Assembly (NCBI GenBank): GCA_002353205.1
Contig: DEJE01000045.1
Location: 338-48,435 of the forward strand
Direction of reading: 5' to 3'
Length of the DNA: 48,098 nucleotides
Source: Prevotella sp. UBA2756
Lineage (GTDB): Bacteria > Bacteroidota > Bacteroidia > Bacteroidales > Bacteroidaceae
Shown here: positions 26,551 through 33,967 of the stretch, piece after piece
How the letters are laid out: each line of letters starts with the position of its first letter
Numbering within the stretch: the first letter of the stretch is position 1
Notes under the pieces: generated by a model
Seen by the model: only the letters and a program-made list of their open reading frames with translations
What the model was told of the DNA's origin: nothing
The model's database searches: none
Position numbers and translations under genes: made by a program

Positions 26551-26581
26551 TTTGCACTTAGTAAAAAAAACCGTATATTTG
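26551..26581 (+). promoter_or_regulatory. Distal promoter P1 of the large lipoprotein gene
   Basis: TTTG (26551-26554), 19 bases, TATATTTG (26574-26581), then CAC. A near-perfect Bacteroidota promoter about 290 bases upstream of the lipoprotein ATG; it would also transcribe the small ORF at 26615. Confidence 0.75.
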
Positions 26582-26614
26582 CACCCGATTTAGTAAAATG
26601 TATCAAAAACATTA

Positions 26615-26704
26615 ATGCAATCGCCTATGGAGGAAACAAAGAAACAGCTACCAATCAGGGCTCGAAAACCCGTTTATTTGCACGGAAAGCAACGCAAATG
26701 TTAA
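26615..26704 (+). CDS. Possible 29-residue leader ORF
   Basis: ATG to TAA gives a 29-residue peptide, MQSPMEETKKQLPIRARKPV and nine more residues, basic overall with a C-terminal Cys. It lies between promoters P1 and P2 of the large lipoprotein gene. A TTTATTTGCAC inside it (26673-26683) is close to a further -7 element. There is no ribosome-binding site and no homology that I recognise. It may be a chance ORF or a regulatory leader. Confidence 0.25.
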   Translation: MQSPMEETKKQLPIRARKPVYLHGKQRKC

Positions 26705-26739
26705 AATGTGTTCTTTTTGTGAAAAAATATATGGAAATG

Positions 26740-26771
26740 TTTGCGCAGTATGAGAATTAAGCGTATATTTG
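26740..26771 (+). promoter_or_regulatory. Proximal promoter P2 of the large lipoprotein gene
   Basis: TTTG (26740-26743), 20 bases, TATATTTG (26764-26771), then CAC. An ideal match, leaving a leader of about 90 bases before the ATG at 26869. Confidence 0.85.
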
Positions 26772-26868
26772 CACAAAATTACTGTCACCTTTCGTAAGAG
26801 AGGGGATAATTAGTGTGAGAGAATTTAAGCATAAAGTATATATTTAGTTTAATTTAATTTTTAGTCTA

Positions 26869-29800
26869 ATGAAAAAGAAAATTTTTAGCACGTTGCTCTT
26901 GGTGGCCTTCGCTATGGCTTCCACGAGCATGTTCGTTTCTTGTAAAGACTATGATGACGACATCAACCGCAAGGCTGATGCTTCCGTCGTTGATGCTTTG
27001 CAAAAAACGGTGGACCAGCTGAAAGCCGACTTGGCAACCTGCAAGTCTAATTGCGAGGCTGCTCATGCGACTTTCGCTCTGAAGACTGAGCTTGCTAAGA
27101 CAGACGCAAATGTGAAAGATTTGCAGGACGCTGTCAAGGCTCTGCAGGATGAGGTCAAGAACCTTGTTACCGCTCAGAAGCTCGAAGAGGCTATCGCAGC
27201 TGCCCAGAAGGCTCTGCAGGATGCCATCGACAAGAAAGCCGATCAGGCTGCTCTTGACGAGCTCGCTTCTAAGGTGGCAGGTCTCGACAGCAAGTACGAG
27301 GAGCTCCTCGGTAAGATCGCTACCATCGACCAGAAGCTCGCTGCCATCGAGAACCTCGACGAGCAGCTCACCATCCTTAACGGCTACAAGGCTCGCGTAG
27401 AGGCTCTTGAGGCTGAGATGGCTGGCAAGCTGAACGAGGATCAGGTGAAGGCGCTCATCGGTGCTGCTCTGGCTGACTATGCTACCGTTGAGGCTCTTGC
27501 TAAGCTTCAGGAGCTGGTTGACCTCAAGGCAAGCGGTGCTGATGTCCTCAAGCTTCAGGAAGAGCTCGCAGAGTTGAGAGGTAAGATGGAGGAGATGTCT
27601 GGCACAATCCTCACTCAGCAGCAGATTGAGCAGCTCATCGCTACCAAGCTCATCGGCATCAGCGGCAGCGTGGACGAGGCTACCATCCAGCAGTTCATCA
27701 CCGACGCTCTCGCTGGATATGCTACAGAGAGCTATGTTGACGGTCAGATTGACGCTCTGAAGGATATTATCTATGGTGTAAAGGGTGAAGACGGTGAGCG
27801 CACTGGCGGTCTGAAGGATCAGATGGAGGAAGCCAGCAAGATCGTTGACCTGCTGTCTCCGAACCTGAACGCTCTGCAGTATCTCCTCCAGAAGATGATC
27901 ACCAGCATCGTGAATACGAACCCCATCATGTTCCTCGGTATCGAGACCGTTGAGGCTCCTGCCCTGGCTTATCAGCCCGTTATTACCCTCACTGGTAAGG
28001 GCGTTGACGAGGTTTGGTATTACAATGGCGGTAAAGGTGCTGAGTACGACGGCGCCGGCGCTCCGAAGATCGTTGCTCCCACTTCTGGTAAGGAGTTCTT
28101 GAAGAATCCTTGGACTGTTGTTCAGGAGTTCAAAGATGTCGACACTGATTCTTATGCTGTTGACGGTGAGGCTCAGTACCACATCAACCCGGCTACTGCT
28201 AAGCTTGATGACTGGAGTCTTTCGTTCTACACCGACGAGCGTCTCGTTGTTGACGAGGTTGAGTCTCGTTCTGATGACGGCGTGGCTTTCATCAGCCCCA
28301 AGAACACCAAGGCTGTTGAGAACAAGTTCGAGGGTGGTATCCTGACCGTTCCCTTCACGATCAACGACGACTATTCTTACATCTGCGCTAAGTGTGCTGA
28401 TGGTAAGGTTCACAAAGGTTGGGAAGCTTACTTCCACAAGCTCATTTGCGAGTTCCAGATCGACGGCGTATCTAAGGTTTCTTGGCTGCCCGAGTCTGGC
28501 GGTTCTGATTCTAAGCTCGCTGCTGTGCGCGACAAGGTTTACTTCATCGCTCTGCAGGCTATGCACGGTGCTAAGGATACTACCGTTACATCTGACTATG
28601 CAATGGTTGCTCCTGTGATCTATCACATCAACGGTATCGCCGACAATACTCCTTCTAACGCTAAGCCCATGCCGAAGTGCGGTGGCACCGACGGCCGTGA
28701 GCACCACATGTATAAGAAGGCTAAGGATGCAGCTGACAACCTCGAGACTCACTACATTCCTTACAACAAGACAACGGAAATCTTCCGCTTCGTCGAGACT
28801 CACTACGCTTACATTGGCTTCAGCTCTGACTGGAACTTCAACGATCGCGTTCTTGACCGCGTAAGCTGGAAGGACGGCGAGAACAATCCTGTCGGACCTT
28901 GGGCACATCGTCTGCCTTACACTCGTGACACCAAGCTGTTCGAGAAGCTCGGACTGAGCTATAAGATCACTCCGATTCACTGGACTTCTGGTAACAACAA
29001 GACCGACGAGACCGCTCATATCACTTACGAGATCTTCAAGGGTGGTGAGGTCGTTGGTAACGAGGAAAGCTCTTATGTCGGTATTCCTGACTCTGTCGTT
29101 GTAAGCCCGCGTTCTGTCAACGCTGCTGATGGTACTACCATTAAGGAAGGCGACGTTGCTGACAACAGTCGTGAAATGATCGACCGTGAGCCGATGCTCC
29201 GCGTTGAGGTACTCGACAAACTCGGTAACACTGTCGAGGTTGGTTACATGAAGCTGAAGATCTCTGAGGAAGAGGTTGCTCCTGGTCAGGTTCTTGATCC
29301 TGAGGTGACTCTGCCGATCGGTGGTCCTCACTACTACAACTGCGAATTCGGTGGCGAAGTAACATGGCACCAGGTTGAGGGTTATGTCCTCCGTGGCGAT
29401 GCTGATCCCGATGCTCAGATTGGTCTGACTCGTGGTGTTGCTCTGAACGTTACTAAGACTGAGTTCGAAACCTACTGGGCACTTGAGAAGGATGCTACCG
29501 GTGCAGTCGCTCGCTACGACTGGTCTGGTGCTGAGCCCGTTGCTCAGGATCCCGTTATCGGTGTTGTGGAAGAGAAGTACGATGGTCTCGATCGTGAGAC
29601 GACCGTCCTCGCTTGGAGCTTCACTGCTAAAGACTGGGCTGATATCGCAGGTGCTAACGGTGAGAACCTCGTTCGCAACGAGGATGGTAAGCTTGTTAAC
29701 AAGAACCCGATCGTAACTTGGGTGAAGTACAAGAACGACGGAACCAAGTTCGCTGCTAAGGGTGATGTATATGTGAAGCTGGTGATTCCTGCTGGTTCTA

Positions 29801-31167
29801 TCATCTTCCCGCAGGGTCAGGTTAGCAACTACCGCTATGGTTACTGGTATGAGCTGAACAGCGCTACCTCTATCAACGAGGAAAACAAGGACAATGCTAT
29901 GGATGTTCACATGAACGTTAAGACTCCGCGTAATTCTTACGATACGCATGTTCTGAAGACTGGTGAACCTGATGCTTCAATCACTGATCCTGATGAGCTT
30001 GCTTCTTATGGGTTCAAGAAGGATCTCTTCGAGTACTTCACCACAAGCGATATCCTCGATATTGTTGAGGCTGCTAAGTTCGGTAATATCTCTAAGACCG
30101 CTGGCTTCGAGTTCACAACTCCTGAGATTGCAAAGGGCAATGCAGTGTTCGATGCAGTGAACGGTAACTGGAATGTGCTCGGCTTCTCTGGCACTACTTA
30201 CACGCTCTATCTCTCTGGTCGCGGTAACACAACCGTTAATCCTCAGGATAATCCTGCTGTTGAGATCCGTATCAAGAACATCACTGGCAACCCGCTGGTT
30301 TGCGAGATTCTGAAACCCACTCTCGATAAGGAGGGTAACACTGAGATCGTGCTGAAGTACGCTGAGAATGACTATGCATTTGACATCCTGAACTATGCTC
30401 ACCGTCACGCTCTGCTCAACGGCCCGACCGATAAGGAGAAGGAGTCGTTCACGGCTTACATCCACATCCTGGCTAACGAGGCTTGTATCCCCGTTACTCT
30501 CAACAAGGCATACTTCAATGTGAAGTTCCTCCGCCCGATCAACTGGTATCCGCAGATCGTTGATGCTCCTATCGACGCTCGCACTGGTGACCACGGTGAT
30601 GGCTACTTCTACTGGAACCTTGAGGACTTCGTGAAGTTCACTGACTGGCGCTTCCTCAAGTCTGACGTGCCCAATCCTCTCTTGGCCGGCTATGGCTATC
30701 CTGGCGACGCTAAGGACTATGCAGTAGTTCGCGGATTCAAGGTGAACGAGCTGGATGACAACACCCTCGAGGAGACTACCATTAAGACCATCACTAACAC
30801 TGAGGTAACTTATTGGAAGTACTACGGTATCACCTTCGAGAGCAGTGATGAGGAAATGTACACCGACGTTGCTAACGCAAATCGTGACTATGTTGACCTC
30901 AACCTCAACCCGGGTGCTATTGCAAACCTCGTCAAGGTTCAGAACCTGAAGGGTATGGACTTCCAGTATGTTGCTAACACAACTGATCCTACTCTGTCTC
31001 GCTTCAAGTATAAGAACAATGAGGGTACTGTTGACAACTTCCATGTCTACGTTCCTGTCTACATCACTTATACTTACGGACCGAAGGATAACAACAAGCT
31101 CCGCATCAAGGTTTGGGGTACGCTCTCCGTACACAAGACCGTACACAACGAAGCTAAGAAGAACTAA
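26869..31167 (+). CDS. Large coiled-coil surface lipoprotein (PL29 N-terminal-like Prevotella family)
   Basis: A 1432-residue lipoprotein. Signal peptide with lipobox FVSC (Cys at residue 25), then KDYDDDI; acidic residues after the Cys are typical of Bacteroidota lipoproteins exported to the cell surface. Residues about 35-340 form a long coiled coil with heptad-like repeats (VDALQKTVDQLKADL, ALQDEVKNL, AALDELASKVAGLDSKYEEL). The remaining about 1050 residues are beta-rich, with no catalytic motif that I recognise. Databases name related Prevotella proteins after a PL29 lyase N-terminal domain, but I see no evidence for lyase activity. Highly biased codons (GCT, GTT, CTC, AAG) and two near-perfect promoters predict very strong expression, perhaps a surface-layer-like or stalk role (inference). 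Confidence 0.8.
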   Translation: MKKKIFSTLLLVAFAMASTSMFVSCKDYDDDINRKADASVVDALQKTVDQLKADLATCKSNCEAAHATFALKTELAKTDANVKDLQDAVKALQDEVKNLVTAQKLEEAIAAAQKALQDAIDKKADQAALDELASKVAGLDSKYEELLGKIATIDQKLAAIENLDEQLTILNGYKARVEALEAEMAGKLNEDQVKALIGAALADYATVEALAKLQELVDLKASGADVLKLQEELAELRGKMEEMSGTILTQQQIEQLIATKLIGISGSVDEATIQQFITDALAGYATESYVDGQIDALKDIIYGVKGEDGERTGGLKDQMEEASKIVDLLSPNLNALQYLLQKMITSIVNTNPIMFLGIETVEAPALAYQPVITLTGKGVDEVWYYNGGKGAEYDGAGAPKIVAPTSGKEFLKNPWTVVQEFKDVDTDSYAVDGEAQYHINPATAKLDDWSLSFYTDERLVVDEVESRSDDGVAFISPKNTKAVENKFEGGILTVPFTINDDYSYICAKCADGKVHKGWEAYFHKLICEFQIDGVSKVSWLPESGGSDSKLAAVRDKVYFIALQAMHGAKDTTVTSDYAMVAPVIYHINGIADNTPSNAKPMPKCGGTDGREHHMYKKAKDAADNLETHYIPYNKTTEIFRFVETHYAYIGFSSDWNFNDRVLDRVSWKDGENNPVGPWAHRLPYTRDTKLFEKLGLSYKITPIHWTSGNNKTDETAHITYEIFKGGEVVGNEESSYVGIPDSVVVSPRSVNAADGTTIKEGDVADNSREMIDREPMLRVEVLDKLGNTVEVGYMKLKISEEEVAPGQVLDPEVTLPIGGPHYYNCEFGGEVTWHQVEGYVLRGDADPDAQIGLTRGVALNVTKTEFETYWALEKDATGAVARYDWSGAEPVAQDPVIGVVEEKYDGLDRETTVLAWSFTAKDWADIAGANGENLVRNEDGKLVNKNPIVTWVKYKNDGTKFAAKGDVYVKLVIPAGSIIFPQGQVSNYRYGYWYELNSATSINEENKDNAMDVHMNVKTPRNSYDTHVLKTGEPDASITDPDELASYGFKKDLFEYFTTSDILDIVEAAKFGNISKTAGFEFTTPEIAKGNAVFDAVNGNWNVLGFSGTTYTLYLSGRGNTTVNPQDNPAVEIRIKNITGNPLVCEILKPTLDKEGNTEIVLKYAENDYAFDILNYAHRHALLNGPTDKEKESFTAYIHILANEACIPVTLNKAYFNVKFLRPINWYPQIVDAPIDARTGDHGDGYFYWNLEDFVKFTDWRFLKSDVPNPLLAGYGYPGDAKDYAVVRGFKVNELDDNTLEETTIKTITNTEVTYWKYYGITFESSDEEMYTDVANANRDYVDLNLNPGAIANLVKVQNLKGMDFQYVANTTDPTLSRFKYKNNEGTVDNFHVYVPVYITYTYGPKDNNKLRIKVWGTLSVHKTVHNEAKKN

Positions 31168-31193
31168 TTGAAGTCAATTCAATTCAATATCAG

Positions 31194-31222
31194 AGGGGTG
31201 TCACTCGTTGGCACCCCTTTTT
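31194..31222 (+). terminator. Terminator after the large lipoprotein gene
   Basis: AGGGGTGTCA pairs with TGGCACCCCT (10 bp, one G-U, CTCGT loop), then four to five T. The T-run is short, so some readthrough into the next two genes is likely; they show no promoter of their own. Confidence 0.75.
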
Positions 31223-31240
31223 AAACTAAAATTGTTCGAA

Positions 31241-31762
31241 ATGAGAAAAAAATCTTTATTCCTGGTTCTTATGTTTACTGTCCTCGTCGTCTGTTCGTGC
31301 AGTAAGAAACGCACATTAAAGGACATTCAGGACGAAGCGCTCATCAAACCGCAGATGGAGCTCACGCAGAGCGACACCACCGAGGTGCTTGCACTCGTGA
31401 ACCGCTATATCCAACTGCAGAAAGAAGGTCGCTCAGAGGATGCTTTCAGTATGATATATTTCTTGGATAAGGATTCTATAGTTCCGCTGCCCGAGCCCTT
31501 GAAGGTACGTCTGAATACTTATTATTCGCTGATCGACTTCAAAGGAAAGGACGCACATATCGACCACATGATCTTCGTTAAGGAGACCGACAGCCAGGTT
31601 CGCTACACGGTGGAGCTGTTCAAGCAGAAGCCGGGTGATAAGCCGAGACCCACCAAGATGAGTTTCTTCATCAATCCTGTCCGCCGCGATGGAAAGTGGT
31701 ATCTCACGCTTCCTGACGATGTGACCGACCGCCGTCCGGGTGGCTCGCAAATCAAGAACTAA
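31241..31762 (+). CDS. Small lipoprotein of unknown function
   Basis: A 173-residue protein. The start is the ATG at 31241 (MRKKSLFLVLMF); an upstream in-frame TTG at 31208 falls inside the terminator hairpin. The signal peptide ends in the lipobox VCSC, followed by SKKR. The mature part (about 155 residues) is a single compact alpha+beta domain of no family that I recognise: helix NRYIQLQKEGRSEDAFSMIY, then strands ending in RRDGKWYLTLPDDV. The overall pattern recalls NTF2-like or DUF4878-like lipoproteins, but I cannot confirm it. It lies 15 bases before an OmpA-family gene, so the pair is probably one unit reached by readthrough. Confidence 0.75.
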   Translation: MRKKSLFLVLMFTVLVVCSCSKKRTLKDIQDEALIKPQMELTQSDTTEVLALVNRYIQLQKEGRSEDAFSMIYFLDKDSIVPLPEPLKVRLNTYYSLIDFKGKDAHIDHMIFVKETDSQVRYTVELFKQKPGDKPRPTKMSFFINPVRRDGKWYLTLPDDVTDRRPGGSQIKN

Positions 31763-31777
31763 TTTAATGTTTACACT

Positions 31778-32881
31778 ATGAAAATATTCAGAACACTTGT
31801 GGCAGGTGCCCTGCTTGCTGTAGGCACATCTGCAATGGCCCAGGCAACATACGTTGATGCCGAAGGCACAGAGTACCAGTTCAAGAAGCATCTCTTCCTC
31901 GATTTGCAGGGTGGTGCTCAGTACACTTTGGGAGAGTCGAAGTTCGATAAGCTTCTTTCTCCGAATGTCCAGCTCGGTCTCGGTTATCAGTTCAGCCCCG
32001 TCTTCGGTGCTCGTATCGCTGCTAACGCTTGGCAGAGCAAGGGTGGATTCGATTTCAATCACGCCAACACCACATACAAGTTCAAGTATGTGGCTCCTGG
32101 TATTGATTTCATGTTCAACCTCTCTAATCTCTTCTGCGGTTGGAATCCCAATCGTGTGTTCAACGTGATTGCCTTCCTCGGTGGCGGTGTCAACTTCGCT
32201 TTCGATAACGACGATGTCCGCGACATGAAGGCAGCCGGTTATGAGTTCAAGTACTACTGGCAGAAGACCACCCCGACACTCGTCGGACGCGGCGGTCTGG
32301 AGCTCGGCTTCCGTCTGAGCGATGCCGTCAGCCTCTTGGTTGAAGGTAATGCCAACGTGCTGAACGACCACTACAACAGCAAGTATGGTGACAACCCCGA
32401 CTGGTACTTCAACGGTCTCGTCGGTCTGCGCATCAACCTCGGCAAGACCTACACCAAGGTTGAGAAGCCCGTGGCTCCCGTCACTCAGCCCGAGCCGAAG
32501 CCTTATGTTGCTCCGGAACCTGCTCCCGCACCCGAGCCCGCTCCCGTCATCGAGCCGATCCGCCGCGATGTATTCTTCACCATCAACTCTACTGTCATCT
32601 CTGAGACAGAGGCTGTGAAGGTTCGCGACATCGCCAACTACCTGAAGAAGTATCCGAAGGCAAAGGTTGTTGTCTCTGGTTATGCTGATAAGGGCACTGG
32701 TAATGCAAGAATCAACGCTCGTCTGGCCGCTGGTCGTGCCGACGTTGTTGTGAAGGCTCTCAAGGAGCAGTATGGCATCTCTGCCGATCGCATCACTTAC
32801 AACAGCTATGGTGACACTGTTCAGCCGTTCGCTGAGAACGATCTCAACCGTGTTTCTATCTGTGTTGCTAATCCTGAGTAA
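31778..32881 (+). CDS. OmpA-family outer-membrane protein (second paralogue)
   Basis: A 367-residue protein. Signal peptide MKIFRTLVAGALLAVGTSAM, cut after AQ. A beta-barrel (about 35-225) is followed by a Pro/Ala/Glu hinge (about 230-262; PEPKPYVAPEPAPAPEPAP) and a C-terminal OmpA domain (about 265-365; RRDVFFTINSTVI, VVSGYADKGTGNARINARLA, YGISADRITYNSYGDTVQPF). It differs from the 15960 paralogue in having the Pro-rich hinge instead of a coiled linker. It probably tethers the outer membrane to peptidoglycan. Strong codon bias suggests abundant expression, like the large lipoprotein upstream. Confidence 0.92.
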   Translation: MKIFRTLVAGALLAVGTSAMAQATYVDAEGTEYQFKKHLFLDLQGGAQYTLGESKFDKLLSPNVQLGLGYQFSPVFGARIAANAWQSKGGFDFNHANTTYKFKYVAPGIDFMFNLSNLFCGWNPNRVFNVIAFLGGGVNFAFDNDDVRDMKAAGYEFKYYWQKTTPTLVGRGGLELGFRLSDAVSLLVEGNANVLNDHYNSKYGDNPDWYFNGLVGLRINLGKTYTKVEKPVAPVTQPEPKPYVAPEPAPAPEPAPVIEPIRRDVFFTINSTVISETEAVKVRDIANYLKKYPKAKVVVSGYADKGTGNARINARLAAGRADVVVKALKEQYGISADRITYNSYGDTVQPFAENDLNRVSICVANPE

Positions 32882-32900
32882 TCTCAGTTCTTGCTACAAT

Positions 32901-32935
32901 AAAAAAGCATCGCTCATAAGGCGATGCTTTTTTTT
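32901..32935 (+). terminator. Terminator after the second OmpA-family gene
   Basis: AAAAAAGCATCGC pairs with GCGATGCTTTTTT around a 7-base loop (32914-32920), ending in a long T-run. Confidence 0.9.
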
Positions 32936-32937
32936 GT

Positions 32938-33077
32938 TCTAGATTCTCTAGATTTTCTAGTTTTTCTAGATTCTCTAGATTTTCTAGATTTTCTAGATTT
33001 TCTAGATTTTCTAGATCTTCTAGATTTTCTAGATCTTCTAGATTCTCTAGATTTTCTAGATTCTCTAGCCCTTCTAG
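32938..33077. repeat. 9-bp tandem repeat, about 15 copies (TAGATTTTC)
   Basis: Units TAGATTTTC, TAGATTCTC and TAGATCTTC follow each other with almost perfect 9-base spacing, creating a TCTAGA every 9-18 bases. The array fills the space between the OmpA terminator and the 3' end of lolD. Because 9 is a multiple of three it stays open in every frame without a stop, giving Leu-Asp-Phe repeats, but it lies beyond a terminator and is probably not translated. Confidence 0.9.
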
Positions 33078-33095
33078 CAGATTCCTTTCTCGGGG

Positions 33096-33809
33096 TTATT
33101 CTTCGGGCTCCGTGCTGGGCGCAGTGATCGGCTCTGGGGGTGCGGCCTTTCGGCTTTCGCCCTCTATCTGGCCGTCGCGCAGACGGATGGTGCGGTCGGT
33201 GATGGCTGCCAGCGACTCGTCGTGGGTGACGATGACGAAGGTCTGTCCGAATCGGTCGCGCAGGTCGAAGAACAGCTTGTGCAGCTCCTCCTTGTTCTTC
33301 GAGTCGAGGCTTCCCGACGGTTCGTCGGCCAGAATCACTTCGGGGTTGTTCACCAAGGCGCGGGCCACGGCCACTCGCTGCTTCTCACCGCCCGAGAGCT
33401 CTGCCGGTTTGTGCGTGGCGCGGTCGGCGAGGCCCATGAACTCTAGCAGCTCGGTGGCTCTCTTCTTCGCCTCGGTGTGGCTTTTCCCTGCGATGAATGC
33501 GGGGATCATGATGTTCTCGATGGCTGTGAACTCCGGCAGCAGCTGGTGGAACTGGAACACGAAGCCGATATTCTTGTTTCTGAACTCGCTCAGTTGGTTC
33601 TTCCCCATACTGCTGACGTCGGTACCGTTGATGACGACGGAACCGCCGTCGGCCTTGTCGAGCGTTCCTATGATTTGCAGCAGCGTGGTCTTGCCGGCAC
33701 CGCTTGGTCCTACGATGCTCACCACTTCGCCTTTGTCGATGTGGAGAGAGATGCCTTTGAGCATTTGCAGTGAGCCGAAGCTCTTGGTGATGTCCTTGAT
33801 GGTAATCAT
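33096..33809 (-). CDS. lolD: Lipoprotein-releasing ABC transporter ATP-binding protein
   Basis: A 237-residue ABC ATPase. The start is the ATG at 33809 (MITIKDITKSFG), not the frame opening at 33860 inside a repeat array. Walker A GPSGAGKTT, signature LSGGEKQRVAVARAL, Walker B VILADEPSGSLD and H-loop VTHD are intact. The RALVNNPEVILADEPSGSLD stretch and overall length fit LolD/MacB-type ATPases. LolD powers LolCE, which extracts lipoproteins from the inner membrane; the permease gene is not adjacent, as is usual in Bacteroidota. The last about 25 residues form a Pro/Glu-rich tail. Confidence 0.85.
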   Translation of the reverse strand: MITIKDITKSFGSLQMLKGISLHIDKGEVVSIVGPSGAGKTTLLQIIGTLDKADGGSVVINGTDVSSMGKNQLSEFRNKNIGFVFQFHQLLPEFTAIENIMIPAFIAGKSHTEAKKRATELLEFMGLADRATHKPAELSGGEKQRVAVARALVNNPEVILADEPSGSLDSKNKEELHKLFFDLRDRFGQTFVIVTHDESLAAITDRTIRLRDGQIEGESRKAAPPEPITAPSTEPEE

Positions 33810-33840
33810 ATTGTTGTTTTGGTTTTTCGGTTTTTTTTCG

Positions 33841-33936
33841 GTATTCCGGCATTCCGGCATTCCGGTATTTCGTTATTCCGGTTTTTCGTTATTCCGGTTT
33901 TTCGTAATTCCGGCATTCCGTTATTCCGGTTTTCCG
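33841..33936. repeat. Tandem repeat array of ATTCCGG / TATTCCGGTTTTTCGT words
   Basis: Copies of GGCATTCC, then TATTCCGGTTTTTCGT twice and partial copies. It is located immediately upstream of lolD (minus) and after the antiporter stop. Its reverse complement contains CCGGAATAACG repeatedly, the same word as in the 8986-9100 array. Confidence 0.8.
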
Positions 33937-33967
33937 ATTTTTTCAAAATCTCCTCATAAATGAATCT

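Noticed and set aside
26866..29949. A 1027-codon open frame antisense to the large lipoprotein gene, plus 389 codons at 29977-31146
   Set aside because: The sense gene has a lipobox, coiled coil and two promoters. Its biased codons avoid those that make antisense stops, so the opposite strand stays open by composition.
32924..33127. A 67-codon frame of Leu-Asp-Phe repeats
   Set aside because: It is only the 9-bp repeat read through; it begins inside the terminator and overlaps the lolD 3' end.
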